Shown in pieces: positions 34,877 through 43,402 of a stretch of 64,000 nucleotides of DNA. The stretch is taken from contig NZ_JAMLJL010000006.1 of assembly GCF_023634845.1 (NCBI RefSeq), forward strand, positions 62,001-126,000. The letters run 5' to 3'. A model generated the notes under the pieces. It worked only from the letters and a program-made list of their open reading frames with translations. It searched no databases and was not told the origin of the DNA. The DNA comes from Flavobacterium amniphilum (GTDB lineage Bacteria > Bacteroidota > Bacteroidia > Flavobacteriales > Flavobacteriaceae). Each line of letters starts with the position of its first letter. The stretch's first letter is position 1. A program made the position numbers and the translations under genes.

Positions 34877-35614
34877 ATGGATAAAAAAGTAATTGTCATT
34901 ACAGGCGGTACAACAGGAATTGGTTTTGCCTGTGCAGAGCATCTTATAGATAAAGGTTATGAAGTTGTTATTACGGGGCGGTCTGAAGAAAACTTAAATG
35001 AGGCTTTGAAAAAACTGAAATATAAAGCAACAGGATTTATATCGGATACTTCAAATTTATCTGCGATAGATGAGCTTGTGGATTTGGTCAAAGCGAAATA
35101 CACCAAAATAGATGGCTTATTTGTCAATGCCGGAATTTTCAAATCGTCGGGTTTTGAAGCCACTACAGAAGAGATTTTTGATGAAACGATGAATATTAAT
35201 TTCAAAGGAGCTTTTTTTACAACGCAAAAATTTGTTCCCATTTTAAAAAATCCATCGAGTGTGGTTTTAAACACGTCGGTAGTAGTTTTTAAAGCGTTTG
35301 CAGATACAAGTGTTTATACGGCAAGTAAAGCGGCTATCGAAAGTATCGCTAAAGTTTTGAATTTGGAACTTGCATCAAAAGGAATTCGTGTAAATATTAT
35401 CAGTCCCGGTGTTACAGAAAGTCCAATTCAACAAAAATCGGGCATGAGTAATGAAGCGATTAAAAATCTGTTAGATCATTTTTCAACTATTTCTCCAATT
35501 GGCAGAATTGTTAATCCGAAAGATATTGCACCTGTTTTAGAATTTTTGGTTTCTGAAAATTCGTTGGTTTTACGCAATGAGAAAATTATTGTCGATGGTG
35601 GGACAACGATGTAG
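34877..35614 (+). CDS. SDR-family oxidoreductase
   Basis: The ATG at 34877 gives a 245-residue classical short-chain dehydrogenase. An in-frame extension upstream to 34547 would cross the HxlR gene and is a shadow. The protein shows the cofactor motif TGGTTGIG (9-16), NAG (84-86), catalytic Ser134, and Tyr147 with Lys151 (YxxxK), plus a PG-type motif at SPGVTESPI. Substrate unknown; NAD(P)H-dependent. It is divergently paired with its probable HxlR regulator. Confidence 0.93.
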   Translation: MDKKVIVITGGTTGIGFACAEHLIDKGYEVVITGRSEENLNEALKKLKYKATGFISDTSNLSAIDELVDLVKAKYTKIDGLFVNAGIFKSSGFEATTEEIFDETMNINFKGAFFTTQKFVPILKNPSSVVLNTSVVVFKAFADTSVYTASKAAIESIAKVLNLELASKGIRVNIISPGVTESPIQQKSGMSNEAIKNLLDHFSTISPIGRIVNPKDIAPVLEFLVSENSLVLRNEKIIVDGGTTM

Positions 35615-35689
35615 CCACAGTATTTTTTAAATCCGAATTGCATTTTGCAGCAAAGTAGTTGTAGCATTTTTTTATCAGGAAACTTTATT

Positions 35690-35716
35690 GCTACAAACCG
35701 GTTGTAGCATTTTTTT
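35690..35716 (+). terminator. terminator after the SDR gene
   Basis: GCTACAA (35690-35696) and TTGTAGC (35702-35708) with a 5-base loop, then seven T. TTGTAGCATTTTTTT also occurs at 35659-35673, and an inverted CAAAAAAATGGCTACA copy lies at 35723-35738. Confidence 0.75.
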
Positions 35717-35785
35717 GATCATCCAAAAAAATGGCTACAGATAAAGTTTTAAAGGACTACTGTTAAACACGAGAGTAAAGGACAC

Positions 35786-35816
35786 AAAAAAAGCCCTGAA
35801 TTACTTCAGGGCTTTT
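35786..35816. terminator. terminator between SDR gene and tRNA-His
   Basis: AAAAGCCCTGAA (35789-35800) and TTCAGGGCTTTT (35805-35816) with a 4-base loop. On the minus strand it ends the tRNA transcript with a T run. Confidence 0.8.
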
Positions 35817-35817
35817 G

Positions 35818-35892
35818 GGTGAAAGACGGGTCTCGAACCCGCGACCTTTGGAACCACAATCCAACGCTCTAACCAACTGAGCTACAATCACC
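35818..35892 (-). tRNA. tRNA-His (GTG)
   Basis: The minus strand folds as a cloverleaf: D stem GCTC/GAGC, anticodon stem TTGGA/TCCAA around loop TTGTGGT (anticodon GTG), T stem GCGGG/CCCGT around TTCGAGA. The encoded extra G at position -1 (35892) opposite C73 is the His identity feature. The acceptor has two adjacent U-U mismatches (GTGATTG opposite CTTTCAC). The 3' CCA is not encoded. Confidence 0.93.
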
Positions 35893-35952
35893 ATTTGGTA
35901 TTTGCTTGAGGGCTTTTACTTCTTAAAGAGGCTCATTTCCCTTTTGCGAGTG

Positions 35953-35982
35953 CAAATATATTGCAAAAGTTGGGTTTTGCAA
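35953..35982 (-). promoter_or_regulatory. promoter of tRNA-His
   Basis: On the minus strand TTG (35982-35980), a 19-base spacer and TATATTTG (35960-35953) match the consensus exactly. The leader to the tRNA is about 55 bases. Confidence 0.7.
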
Positions 35983-35999
35983 AAGTTTTTTACAAAAAT

Positions 36000-36716
36000 T
36001 TACTTCAAATCCCCTAAGCTATTGACTGCCAAATATCTTTCTACCGTAAATCCTTCGGCAAAATCTGTTCCGATAAGCCTTCCGAGGTCTTGTGCACGGT
36101 ATTTTACGCTGTCCAGAAAGTTTTTTGAAGTAATTGGCGTTTCCGGTTCATTAGTTCCCGGATTATAAAACTGAGACGAATAAGCCAAAATGGATTTCAT
36201 TTTGATGTCCATAAAGCCCGTCACATCAACAACAAAATCAGGTTCAATTGGCAACCATTGGATATAATGATAAACTAATTTAGGACGCCAGGCTTCCTGT
36301 ATACTATTATTATAACTTGTTTCTATTTTGGGTAATCCTGATAAAAAGCACGCATCGGATACCAGTTTATTCCCTTTACCGTGATCGATATGGCGGTCGT
36401 TAATAGCGTTACAAATCACGATTTCGGGTTTATATTTACGGATCATGCGGATCACTTCCAGCTGGTGTTTTTCATTATTACGGAAGAAACCGTCACGGAA
36501 GTTCAGGTTTTCTCGAACTGATACTTTTAAGATTTCAGCTGCCTTTGCCGCTTCCTGATCTCGGATTTCGGCCGTACCGCGCGTCCCGAGTTCACCCCGT
36601 GTCAAATCGACAATTCCGACTTTCTTTCCTAACGAAATTTCTTTGGCCAAGGTTGCGGCACAACCCAATTCAACGTCATCCGGATGCGCTCCGAAGGCTA
36701 ATATATCTAACTTCAT
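36000..36716 (-). CDS. bshB1: bacillithiol biosynthesis deacetylase BshB1
   Basis: BshB1 deacetylates GlcNAc-malate to GlcN-malate on the way to the thiol bacillithiol. The 238-residue LmbE/PIG-L-fold protein has the metal motif AFGAHPDDVELG (8-19), TRGELGTRGT and NAINDRHIDHGKG with the other metal-binding His. It fits a bacillithiol-using flavobacterium. The BshA and BshC genes are not in the window. It is downstream of tRNA-His (converging spacer) and 37 bases from menF. Confidence 0.92.
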   Translation of the reverse strand: MKLDILAFGAHPDDVELGCAATLAKEISLGKKVGIVDLTRGELGTRGTAEIRDQEAAKAAEILKVSVRENLNFRDGFFRNNEKHQLEVIRMIRKYKPEIVICNAINDRHIDHGKGNKLVSDACFLSGLPKIETSYNNSIQEAWRPKLVYHYIQWLPIEPDFVVDVTGFMDIKMKSILAYSSQFYNPGTNEPETPITSKNFLDSVKYRAQDLGRLIGTDFAEGFTVERYLAVNSLGDLK

Positions 36717-36753
36717 AAATTAATTTTGTATTTCATGAAACGGACAATAAGTG

Positions 36754-37809
36754 TTATAAAACACGTCTCATTGTTTTTGATTTATTTCTGGTTTCTTCCC
36801 ATTCGGCTTCGGGGTTGCTGTCTTTGGTAATTCCGCAACCTATAAATAATTGGGCCTGATTCATTATTATTTTCATACAACGCAGATTGACAAAAATATC
36901 AGTTGCATTGTCATCATTTCCGAAATTATGATTCAATTCCCCTAAAAAACCGGTATAAAACTCACGATCGTAGCCTTCAAATTTCAAAATAAAATCTTTT
37001 GCGGTGAATTTTGGCAAACCACATACGGCGGGTGTCGGATGCAGGATATCAATGACTTTCTTCAAATTCGAATCATCGTTGATAATTCCTTCAACATCAG
37101 TACGCAAATGCAGTAAATTCCCGGCTCTTGAAGTATACGGATTCGATGCCGATATATTGAACGCGTGTGATTTCAGATTTTCGAGAATGAATTCGGTAAC
37201 AAATTCCTGTTCTTCTTTTTCCTTTTCTTTCCAGAAAACGACTTCTGTTCCTTCATAGGTTTGTGTCCCTGCCAATGACATTGTATTGAAAACATCGCCT
37301 TCGGCCTGAATCAGTTTTTCCGGTGTTGCTCCCATCCACGTTCCCACTTTCGGATGAAACCAGCAATAACAAAAAGCCGAAGGATACAATTGCAGCATCC
37401 GTTCAAAAGTCAGTTGCATGTCAAAACTATCCAGGTTTACAATTTCTTTCCTTGACAGCACAACTTTACTGAATTCACCTCTTCTGATAGCAAAAACTCC
37501 TTTTTTGACCAATGTAACAAACGCTTCTTTCTCAAATAAGTTTTCAGTTTCATCACTGATATGCGATTCGAATTCATGCTCGAAATAAATACTGTTGTAG
37601 ATTACTTCGGTTTTATCAAGCGGAAAAATCACGGGTGTACCATCGAAAGGTGCGAATACGAATCCTTTTTCGGTAAAGTTTTCGGAAAAATAAAGATGGT
37701 CATTATTCTGGAATACCCCAATCAAAGTCTTTGAATTAGGCTTTCTGTAAACCACGTAAGGCAGGTTTAGTCTTTGATGGAGGTGAACTTTTTCGAATAA
37801 ACTTTTCAT
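36754..37809 (-). CDS. menF: isochorismate synthase (menaquinone pathway)
   Basis: The 351-residue chorismate-binding-family enzyme isomerises chorismate to isochorismate, the first step of menaquinone synthesis. Visible family segments: GEFSKVVLSRKEIV, WMGATPEKLIQAEGDVFNTMSLAGTQ, the HLRTDVEGIINDD segment, LHPTPAVCGLPK and EFYTGFLGEL. The hotdog thioesterase gene overlaps its start by four bases, so menI and menF are coupled. Confidence 0.92.
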   Translation of the reverse strand: MKSLFEKVHLHQRLNLPYVVYRKPNSKTLIGVFQNNDHLYFSENFTEKGFVFAPFDGTPVIFPLDKTEVIYNSIYFEHEFESHISDETENLFEKEAFVTLVKKGVFAIRRGEFSKVVLSRKEIVNLDSFDMQLTFERMLQLYPSAFCYCWFHPKVGTWMGATPEKLIQAEGDVFNTMSLAGTQTYEGTEVVFWKEKEKEEQEFVTEFILENLKSHAFNISASNPYTSRAGNLLHLRTDVEGIINDDSNLKKVIDILHPTPAVCGLPKFTAKDFILKFEGYDREFYTGFLGELNHNFGNDDNATDIFVNLRCMKIIMNQAQLFIGCGITKDSNPEAEWEETRNKSKTMRRVL

Positions 37810-38234
37810 CCTTGTCTTTTGGGCAAAATCATATTAGTCAGTTTACAAAGTGAAATGATGCTTCCCTGCTCGTCAACTATTTTAATTTCCCACAGGTGAA
37901 TCGATCTTCCTTTGTGAATAATTTTTGCGGTAGCAGTTACGACACCTTCTCTTTTGCTTTTTAAATGATTGGCAGAAATTTCAATTCCCCTTACCTCCTG
38001 TTTTTCATGATTGATAAACATGATAGAGGCTGCACTTCCAACACTTTCAGCCAATGCAACTGATGCTCCTCCGTGCAATAATCCCATAGGTTGGTGCACT
38101 CTCGTATTTACGGGCATGGTTGCAACTAAAAAGTCCTCACCGGCATCAACATATTCAATTTCAAGAGTTTGCATCAGGGTATTTTGGCACCATTCATTGC
38201 ATTTTTTAAGAACTTCTTCTTTATTAAAAGACAT
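37806..38234 (-). CDS. menI: hotdog thioesterase, probable DHNA-CoA hydrolase
   Basis: The 142-residue PaaI-type hotdog protein has LLHGGASVALAESVGSAAS, with His54 and Glu63 as the likely catalytic pair. It overlaps the menF start by four bases, and that context supports the DHNA-CoA hydrolysis step of menaquinone synthesis. A minus-strand -7-like TAAATTTG (38260-38253) lies 19 bases upstream. Confidence 0.85.
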   Translation of the reverse strand: MSFNKEEVLKKCNEWCQNTLMQTLEIEYVDAGEDFLVATMPVNTRVHQPMGLLHGGASVALAESVGSAASIMFINHEKQEVRGIEISANHLKSKREGVVTATAKIIHKGRSIHLWEIKIVDEQGSIISLCKLTNMILPKRQG

Positions 38235-38354
38235 ATTTTTTATTTAGTGTATCAAATTTACGAAATTTACGATTAAATTTAATCGGGCAGAATAAAAAAC
38301 AATTTCGCCCGTTTATAATAATTGACTATTTTTATCAAAATTTAATCTGAAAAA

Positions 38355-39917
38355 ATGCGCTATATACTCCTGTTTTTCGCTGTTTTAAGTTTATCACTTA
38401 CTTCCTGCAGAAAGGATTTTGAAACCGTTGCGAGTAACGGAAAACTGAAATTTTCAAAAGACACCGTTTACCTGGATACTGTTTTCACCAACACCAGTAC
38501 CAGCACTTATACTTTAAAGGTTTATAACAAAAGTAGTGATGACATCCATATCCCCTCGATAGCCTTCCAAAGAGGCGATAATTCCAAATACCGTATGATG
38601 GTTGACGGAATGAGAGGCAGGGACAATAAAGGAAAGTATTTTGAAAATGTGGAGATATTGGCCAAAGACAGTTTGTACATTTTTATTGAAGCAACAGCCG
38701 GAATTGAAGAGGCCGATCCAACCGATTTCCTCTATACCGATAAGATTTTATTTGATTCCGGAAGTAACCAACAGGATGTTGACCTCGTTACTTTAATACA
38801 GGATGCCTATTTTATTTATCCGCAGCGGACACAAAATCCTGACGGAACATTTACCTATGAAGGATTACCGTTATCTGAAACCAATCCTAAATTAACTTCT
38901 TTTCCTTTAGATGAAAGTGATCCGGTCAACGGAAACGAATTACATTTCAACAATACAAAGCCGTATGTCATTTATGGTTTCCCAACCGTCCCGAATAACA
39001 AAGTACTGGAAATCGATGCGGGTGCAAGAGTTCATTTTCATGATCAATCAGGTATAATTGTAGCTAATGATGCCAGTATTCATGTTAATGGAACACCGTC
39101 GACAACAGCAGCATTGGAGAATGAGGTTATTTTTGAAGGCGACCGTTTAGAACCCGGATTTGCCGAAGTACCCGGACAATGGTTTTCGATTATTTTAACC
39201 GACGGAAGTACGGACAACCGTTTCAAAAACCTAACCATCAAGAATTCAACTGTTGGTTTGTTTATCCAGAATAATGACGGAACGACTGTTGAAATAGAGA
39301 ATACACAGATTTACAATTCATCGGTAGCCGGGATTTTAGCCCGCACCGGAAAAATAAACGGAAAAAACATTGTAATCAACAAAGCCGGACAATATGCTTT
39401 AGCCTGTACACTTGGAGGAAATTACAACTTCAACCACTGTACATTTGCCAATTACTGGTCAGGTGGATCACGGTCGACACCGGCCGTCATAATAAGCAAC
39501 ACTCTTAATGACGGACAAACAGCACCAGTTAACTTAGACAATGCGACTTTCACTAATTCGATTATTTACGGAACTAACAGTATTGAGGTTGGCTTAGTAA
39601 AAGACAGCAATACTAGCATAACATTTAACTTTGATATCAACTACTGTTTAATCCGCTTTAGTGATTTGAACAATCAATTTACCGGACCGATGTATGATTT
39701 CGTCAAAAACCCGGCTTCGAAAAATAATATCGTGAGTAATTTCCAGACATTGAACGATCCGAAGTTCAAAGATGCACAAAAGAACAATTTGAGGGTTTTA
39801 TTAGCTTCATCGGTTATTGGAAAAGGAAACAATGCACTTATCATACCTAAAGATGCTGATGACAGAGACAGAACTTCACCACCCGATTTAGGAGCATACC
39901 AACATTTGAATGAATAA
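38355..39917 (+). CDS. lipoprotein with right-handed beta-helix repeats
   Basis: The 520-residue protein starts with a lipobox signal (SLSLTSC, Cys17). The N-terminal part is beta-sandwich-like. The middle and C-terminal parts show the Asn/Gly/Ile-rich rungs of a right-handed parallel beta-helix (NLTIKNSTVGLFIQNNDGTTVEIENTQIYNSSVAGILARTGKINGKNIVINKAGQ). No catalytic site was identified. It is probably an outer-membrane or surface lipoprotein. Confidence 0.85.
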   Translation: MRYILLFFAVLSLSLTSCRKDFETVASNGKLKFSKDTVYLDTVFTNTSTSTYTLKVYNKSSDDIHIPSIAFQRGDNSKYRMMVDGMRGRDNKGKYFENVEILAKDSLYIFIEATAGIEEADPTDFLYTDKILFDSGSNQQDVDLVTLIQDAYFIYPQRTQNPDGTFTYEGLPLSETNPKLTSFPLDESDPVNGNELHFNNTKPYVIYGFPTVPNNKVLEIDAGARVHFHDQSGIIVANDASIHVNGTPSTTAALENEVIFEGDRLEPGFAEVPGQWFSIILTDGSTDNRFKNLTIKNSTVGLFIQNNDGTTVEIENTQIYNSSVAGILARTGKINGKNIVINKAGQYALACTLGGNYNFNHCTFANYWSGGSRSTPAVIISNTLNDGQTAPVNLDNATFTNSIIYGTNSIEVGLVKDSNTSITFNFDINYCLIRFSDLNNQFTGPMYDFVKNPASKNNIVSNFQTLNDPKFKDAQKNNLRVLLASSVIGKGNNALIIPKDADDRDRTSPPDLGAYQHLNE

Positions 39918-39930
39918 AAATTATAAATAA

Positions 39931-39957
39931 AAATCCCGCCTTTAAGCGGGATTTTTT
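39931..39957. terminator. terminator between lipoprotein gene and glyA
   Basis: AAATCCCGC (39931-39939) and GCGGGATTT (39946-39954) with a 6-base loop and T run, between convergent genes. Confidence 0.9.
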
Positions 39958-39978
39958 TATATTTAAGAATATTTGTTT

Positions 39979-41253
39979 TTAGAAAACAAACATTGCTCTT
40001 TCGCTCATCATGTCGTTTACTTCATCAGCAACCTGCTCCAATACTTCTTCGTTTGTATGGTTCATCAATACACGGTCGATTAAATCCACAACTGTTTCCA
40101 TATCTGCTTCCACTAAACCACGGGTTGTGATTGCCGGAGTTCCCACACGGATACCAGACGTTACAAATGGTGATTTATCATCAAAAGGAACCATATTTTT
40201 ATTTACAGTGATTTCAGCTTTGACCAAAGCATTCTCAGCTTCTTTTCCTGAAATATTTTTGTTGCGTAAGTCAATCAACATCATGTGGTTGTCTGTACCA
40301 CCTGAAATGATGTTATATCCTCTTTTTACAAATGCTGCAGCCATAGCTTTTGCATTTTTCTGTACCTGTACTGCATAAGTAAAGAACTCATCTGATAAAC
40401 ACTCACCGAAAGCTACCGCTTTAGCTGCAATTATATGCATCAAAGGCCCACCTTGGTTTCCGGGGAAAACAGACATATCCAATACGTGGGACATCATTCT
40501 GATTTCACCTTTTGGCGTTGTTAATCCCCACGGGTTTTCAAAATCTTTACCCATCATGATCATACCGCCACGCGGTCCGCGCAATGTTTTATGTGTAGTA
40601 GTTGTTACAATATGACAATGTGGAATTGGGTCATTCATTAAACCTTTAGCGATTAAACCGGCAGGATGTGAAATATCAGCGATAAGAATTGCTCCTACTG
40701 AATCAGCGATTTCTCGGAAACGTTTGAAATCCATATCACGTGAATAGGCCGAAGCACCGGCAATAATCATTTTAGGCTGCTCTTTAGTCGCAATTTCCTG
40801 AATTTTATCGTAGTTTAAAACTCCAGTTTCTGCATCTACACCGTAGAAAACAGGGCTATATAATTTACCTGAAAAATTAACCGGTGAACCGTGTGTCAAG
40901 TGGCCTCCGTGCGACAAATCAAAACCTAAAATTTTATCCCCTGGTTTTAAACAAGCAGCAAAAACAGCTGTATTAGCCTGTGAACCTGAATGCGGCTGCA
41001 CATTTACATACTCGGCACCAAAAAGCGCTTTTGCTCTGTCAATGGCGATTTGCTCTATAATATCAACCACTTCACAACCACCGTAATATCTCTTACCCGG
41101 ATAGCCTTCAGCATACTTATTGGTTAAACATGAACCGGCTGCTTCCATAACCTGGTCACTTACAAAATTCTCAGAGGCAATAAGCTCAATACCGTGAATC
41201 TGTCTGTCTTGCTCATCAAGAATTAAATCAAAAATTTGTTCGTCGCGTTGCAT
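39979..41253 (-). CDS. glyA: serine hydroxymethyltransferase
   Basis: GlyA interconverts serine and glycine with tetrahydrofolate, supplying one-carbon units. The 424-residue PLP enzyme has the N-terminal [45 protein letters not shown] and the PLP lysine Lys222 in [15 protein letters not shown]. Full length. It has a near-consensus divergent promoter overlapping that of fahA. Confidence 0.97.
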   Translation of the reverse strand: MQRDEQIFDLILDEQDRQIHGIELIASENFVSDQVMEAAGSCLTNKYAEGYPGKRYYGGCEVVDIIEQIAIDRAKALFGAEYVNVQPHSGSQANTAVFAACLKPGDKILGFDLSHGGHLTHGSPVNFSGKLYSPVFYGVDAETGVLNYDKIQEIATKEQPKMIIAGASAYSRDMDFKRFREIADSVGAILIADISHPAGLIAKGLMNDPIPHCHIVTTTTHKTLRGPRGGMIMMGKDFENPWGLTTPKGEIRMMSHVLDMSVFPGNQGGPLMHIIAAKAVAFGECLSDEFFTYAVQVQKNAKAMAAAFVKRGYNIISGGTDNHMMLIDLRNKNISGKEAENALVKAEITVNKNMVPFDDKSPFVTSGIRVGTPAITTRGLVEADMETVVDLIDRVLMNHTNEEVLEQVADEVNDMMSERAMFVF

Positions 41254-41280
41254 TTTAATTAATTTTTGTTAAATACCCGT

Positions 41281-41313
41281 CAAAAGTACAAAAAGTGTTT
41301 GGTATAATCCCAA
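41281..41313 (-). promoter_or_regulatory. promoter of glyA
   Basis: Minus strand TTG (41313-41311), a 22-base spacer and TACTTTTG (41288-41281). The -33 region lies inside the opposite-strand fahA promoter. Confidence 0.6.
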
Positions 41314-41328
41314 TAGAAACTATATTTG
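41299..41328 (+). promoter_or_regulatory. promoter of fahA
   Basis: TTG (41299-41301), 19-base spacer and TATATTTG (41321-41328), a full match to the flavobacterial consensus, 38 bases before the ATG. Confidence 0.7.
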
Positions 41329-41366
41329 AACTATCAAAACAACATATTATCACAAAAAAATAAATT

Positions 41367-42650
41367 ATGCCTATAACTGCTAACAACCCAAACAGAAAAT
41401 CATGGTTAGAAATTACTTCCGACAGTGATTTCCCCATACAAAACATTCCTTTTGGAGTATTTTTAACCAAAGAGAATATCGTAACTGTAGGGACGCGTTT
41501 GGGAGATTTTGCCATTGATTTAGGTGCGTTGCAACAATTAGGATACTTCGAAGGAATTGAATTGACTGATGATGTTTTCTTACAGGACACACTGAATGAT
41601 TTCATTTCTGACGGAAAAAAAACGTGGCGATTAGTCCGTAACCGCATTGCAGACATTTTTGATGCCGAAAACCCGGCTTTGAGAGATAACAAAAAACACC
41701 GTGACGTCGTTATTTTCAGAATGGAAGATGTGGAAATGCAGCTTCCGGTTTTCATTGGAGATTACACCGACTTTTATTCAAGTAAGGAACACGCTACCAA
41801 TGTTGGAAAAATGTTCCGCGATCCGGAAAATGCTTTATTACCGAACTGGTTACACATTCCGGTAGGTTACCACGGAAGAAGTTCGACGATTGTTCCTTCA
41901 GGAATTCCGGTTCACAGACCAATGGGACAAACCATGCCGGCTGATGCTACAGCACCTGTTTTCGGGCCATCAAGATTGGTAGATTTTGAATTGGAAACTG
42001 CCTTCATCACAACCGATGCCAACATTATGGGCGAAAACATTCCGGTAGGTGAAGCTGAAGATTATATCTTTGGTATGGTATTATTGAATGACTGGAGTGC
42101 ACGTGATATCCAAAAATGGGAATATGTGCCACTTGGACCATTCCTGGCTAAAAACTTTGCTTCATCGATTTCACCTTGGATTGTAACGATGGATGCTTTG
42201 GAGCCATTCCGTTGTGCACAGCCAAAACAGGAGCCTACTCCACTTCCTTATTTACAACAGACAGGTGATCATGCCTTCGATATTAATTTACAGGTAGCCA
42301 TTACTCCTGAAAACGGAGACGAAACTGTCGTTTGTGATTCAAACATGAAATATATGTATTGGACCATGAGCCAGCAGTTGGCACACCACACCATTAACGG
42401 ATGCAGAATCAACTCCGGTGATATGATGGGTTCAGGAACGATTTCCGGGCCAACAGAAAATTCATTCGGGTCGATGCTGGAACTGACTTGGGGCGGAAAA
42501 AACCCAATACAGATGAAAGACGGTTCAGAACGCAAATTCATCAATGACGGCGATACGGTAATTATGCGTGGATACTGTCAGAATGATAAAGTAAGAATCG
42601 GTTTTGGAGAAGTTTCAAGCAAATTGCTTCCTCCTATTCCAACGAAATAA
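41367..42650 (+). CDS. fahA: fumarylacetoacetase
   Basis: The last enzyme of tyrosine degradation splits fumarylacetoacetate into fumarate and acetoacetate. The 427-residue protein has the SH3-like N-terminal domain and the FAH catalytic fold: FIGDYTDFYSSKEHATNVGKMFR, LPNWLHIPVGYHGRSST, VDFELETAFIT and NDWSARDIQKWEYVPLGPFLAKNF, with the metal-site residues in the expected segments. It is likely cytoplasmic. Tyrosine-pathway partners are not in the window. Confidence 0.96.
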   Translation: MPITANNPNRKSWLEITSDSDFPIQNIPFGVFLTKENIVTVGTRLGDFAIDLGALQQLGYFEGIELTDDVFLQDTLNDFISDGKKTWRLVRNRIADIFDAENPALRDNKKHRDVVIFRMEDVEMQLPVFIGDYTDFYSSKEHATNVGKMFRDPENALLPNWLHIPVGYHGRSSTIVPSGIPVHRPMGQTMPADATAPVFGPSRLVDFELETAFITTDANIMGENIPVGEAEDYIFGMVLLNDWSARDIQKWEYVPLGPFLAKNFASSISPWIVTMDALEPFRCAQPKQEPTPLPYLQQTGDHAFDINLQVAITPENGDETVVCDSNMKYMYWTMSQQLAHHTINGCRINSGDMMGSGTISGPTENSFGSMLELTWGGKNPIQMKDGSERKFINDGDTVIMRGYCQNDKVRIGFGEVSSKLLPPIPTK

Positions 42651-42670
42651 GAAAAATATACCCTATTTAA

Positions 42671-42708
42671 AATAAGAGCAATTCCATAAAGTTGCTCTTA
42701 TTTTTTTA
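42671..42708 (+). terminator. terminator after fahA
   Basis: AATAAGAGCAA (42671-42681) and TTGCTCTTATT (42692-42702) with a 10-base loop, then a T run that also contains the start of a TATCTTTA -7-like box for the next gene. Confidence 0.8.
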
Positions 42709-42717
42709 TCTTTAAGT

Positions 42718-43236
42718 ATGAAAAAACTAATAGCTTTAGGTTTCATCTTAATTGCAAACCTTATTTTCGCCCAAAAACCTTGTGAATCTGACCCAAAATA
42801 CAATGAATTCGATTTCTGGATCGGAACATGGGACGTCTACGGATTAAACGGTAAGCTAACCGGAAATTCACGGATATCAAAAATATTGGACAATTGTGTC
42901 ATACTTGAAGAATGGACTTCTGCCGGAGCACAAAGAGGACTCATCTTTAGCGGTAAAAGCTACAATTCCTATAATGCAGCGACAAAACAATGGCAACAAA
43001 ACTGGGTTGATAATACAGGCGGAAGCACTGAATACTTAACCGGTCATTATGAAAATGGAGTTATGCATTTTTTAAGTCGGCCATTCCCGAATAAAAACGA
43101 CTCTACAAGTATTCGAAAACTGACTTTTTTCAAACTCAAAGACGGAAAAGTAAGACAGCTTGGTGAAATCTCGGCAGATGAAGGTAAAAGTTGGTCGACA
43201 GAGATTGATTTAGAGTACCGCCCGTCCGGGAAATAG
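42718..43236 (+). CDS. exported lipocalin-like (DUF1579-type) protein
   Basis: The 172-residue protein has a signal peptide (LIANLIFAQ) and a beta-barrel-like body with the segments EFDFWIGTWDVYGLNGKLTGNSRISKI and GGSTEYLTGHYENGVMHFL. This pattern resembles DUF1579/lipocalin-like secreted proteins. A CESDPKYNEFDFWIG start is typical. No ligand can be inferred. It stands alone between terminators. Confidence 0.75.
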   Translation: MKKLIALGFILIANLIFAQKPCESDPKYNEFDFWIGTWDVYGLNGKLTGNSRISKILDNCVILEEWTSAGAQRGLIFSGKSYNSYNAATKQWQQNWVDNTGGSTEYLTGHYENGVMHFLSRPFPNKNDSTSIRKLTFFKLKDGKVRQLGEISADEGKSWSTEIDLEYRPSGK

Positions 43237-43281
43237 TGGCTTTAATTCATTAAAAAAATGTAATTTCGTGAAGTTTTTTCA

Positions 43282-43370
43282 TAGCCCCGATGGAAGCGGC
43301 ATCCTTTTTGTTATACGTAACGCAAGTGAAGTATAACAAAAAGATACAGCGTACAGCCGGAAATAGCTCC
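43282..43370. repeat. dispersed intergenic hairpin element (copy 2)
   Basis: It runs from TAGCCCCGATGGAAGC to AATAGCTCC. The central stem is TTTTTGTTATAC (43304-43315) and GTATAACAAAAA (43331-43342), a perfect 12-bp pair. It matches the layout of copy 1 at 19232-19347 at both ends, and a -7-like TATCTTTG (43379-43386) follows it. Confidence 0.7.
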
Positions 43371-43402
43371 TAAAAACATATCTTTGCCAAAATCTCAATT
43401 CT

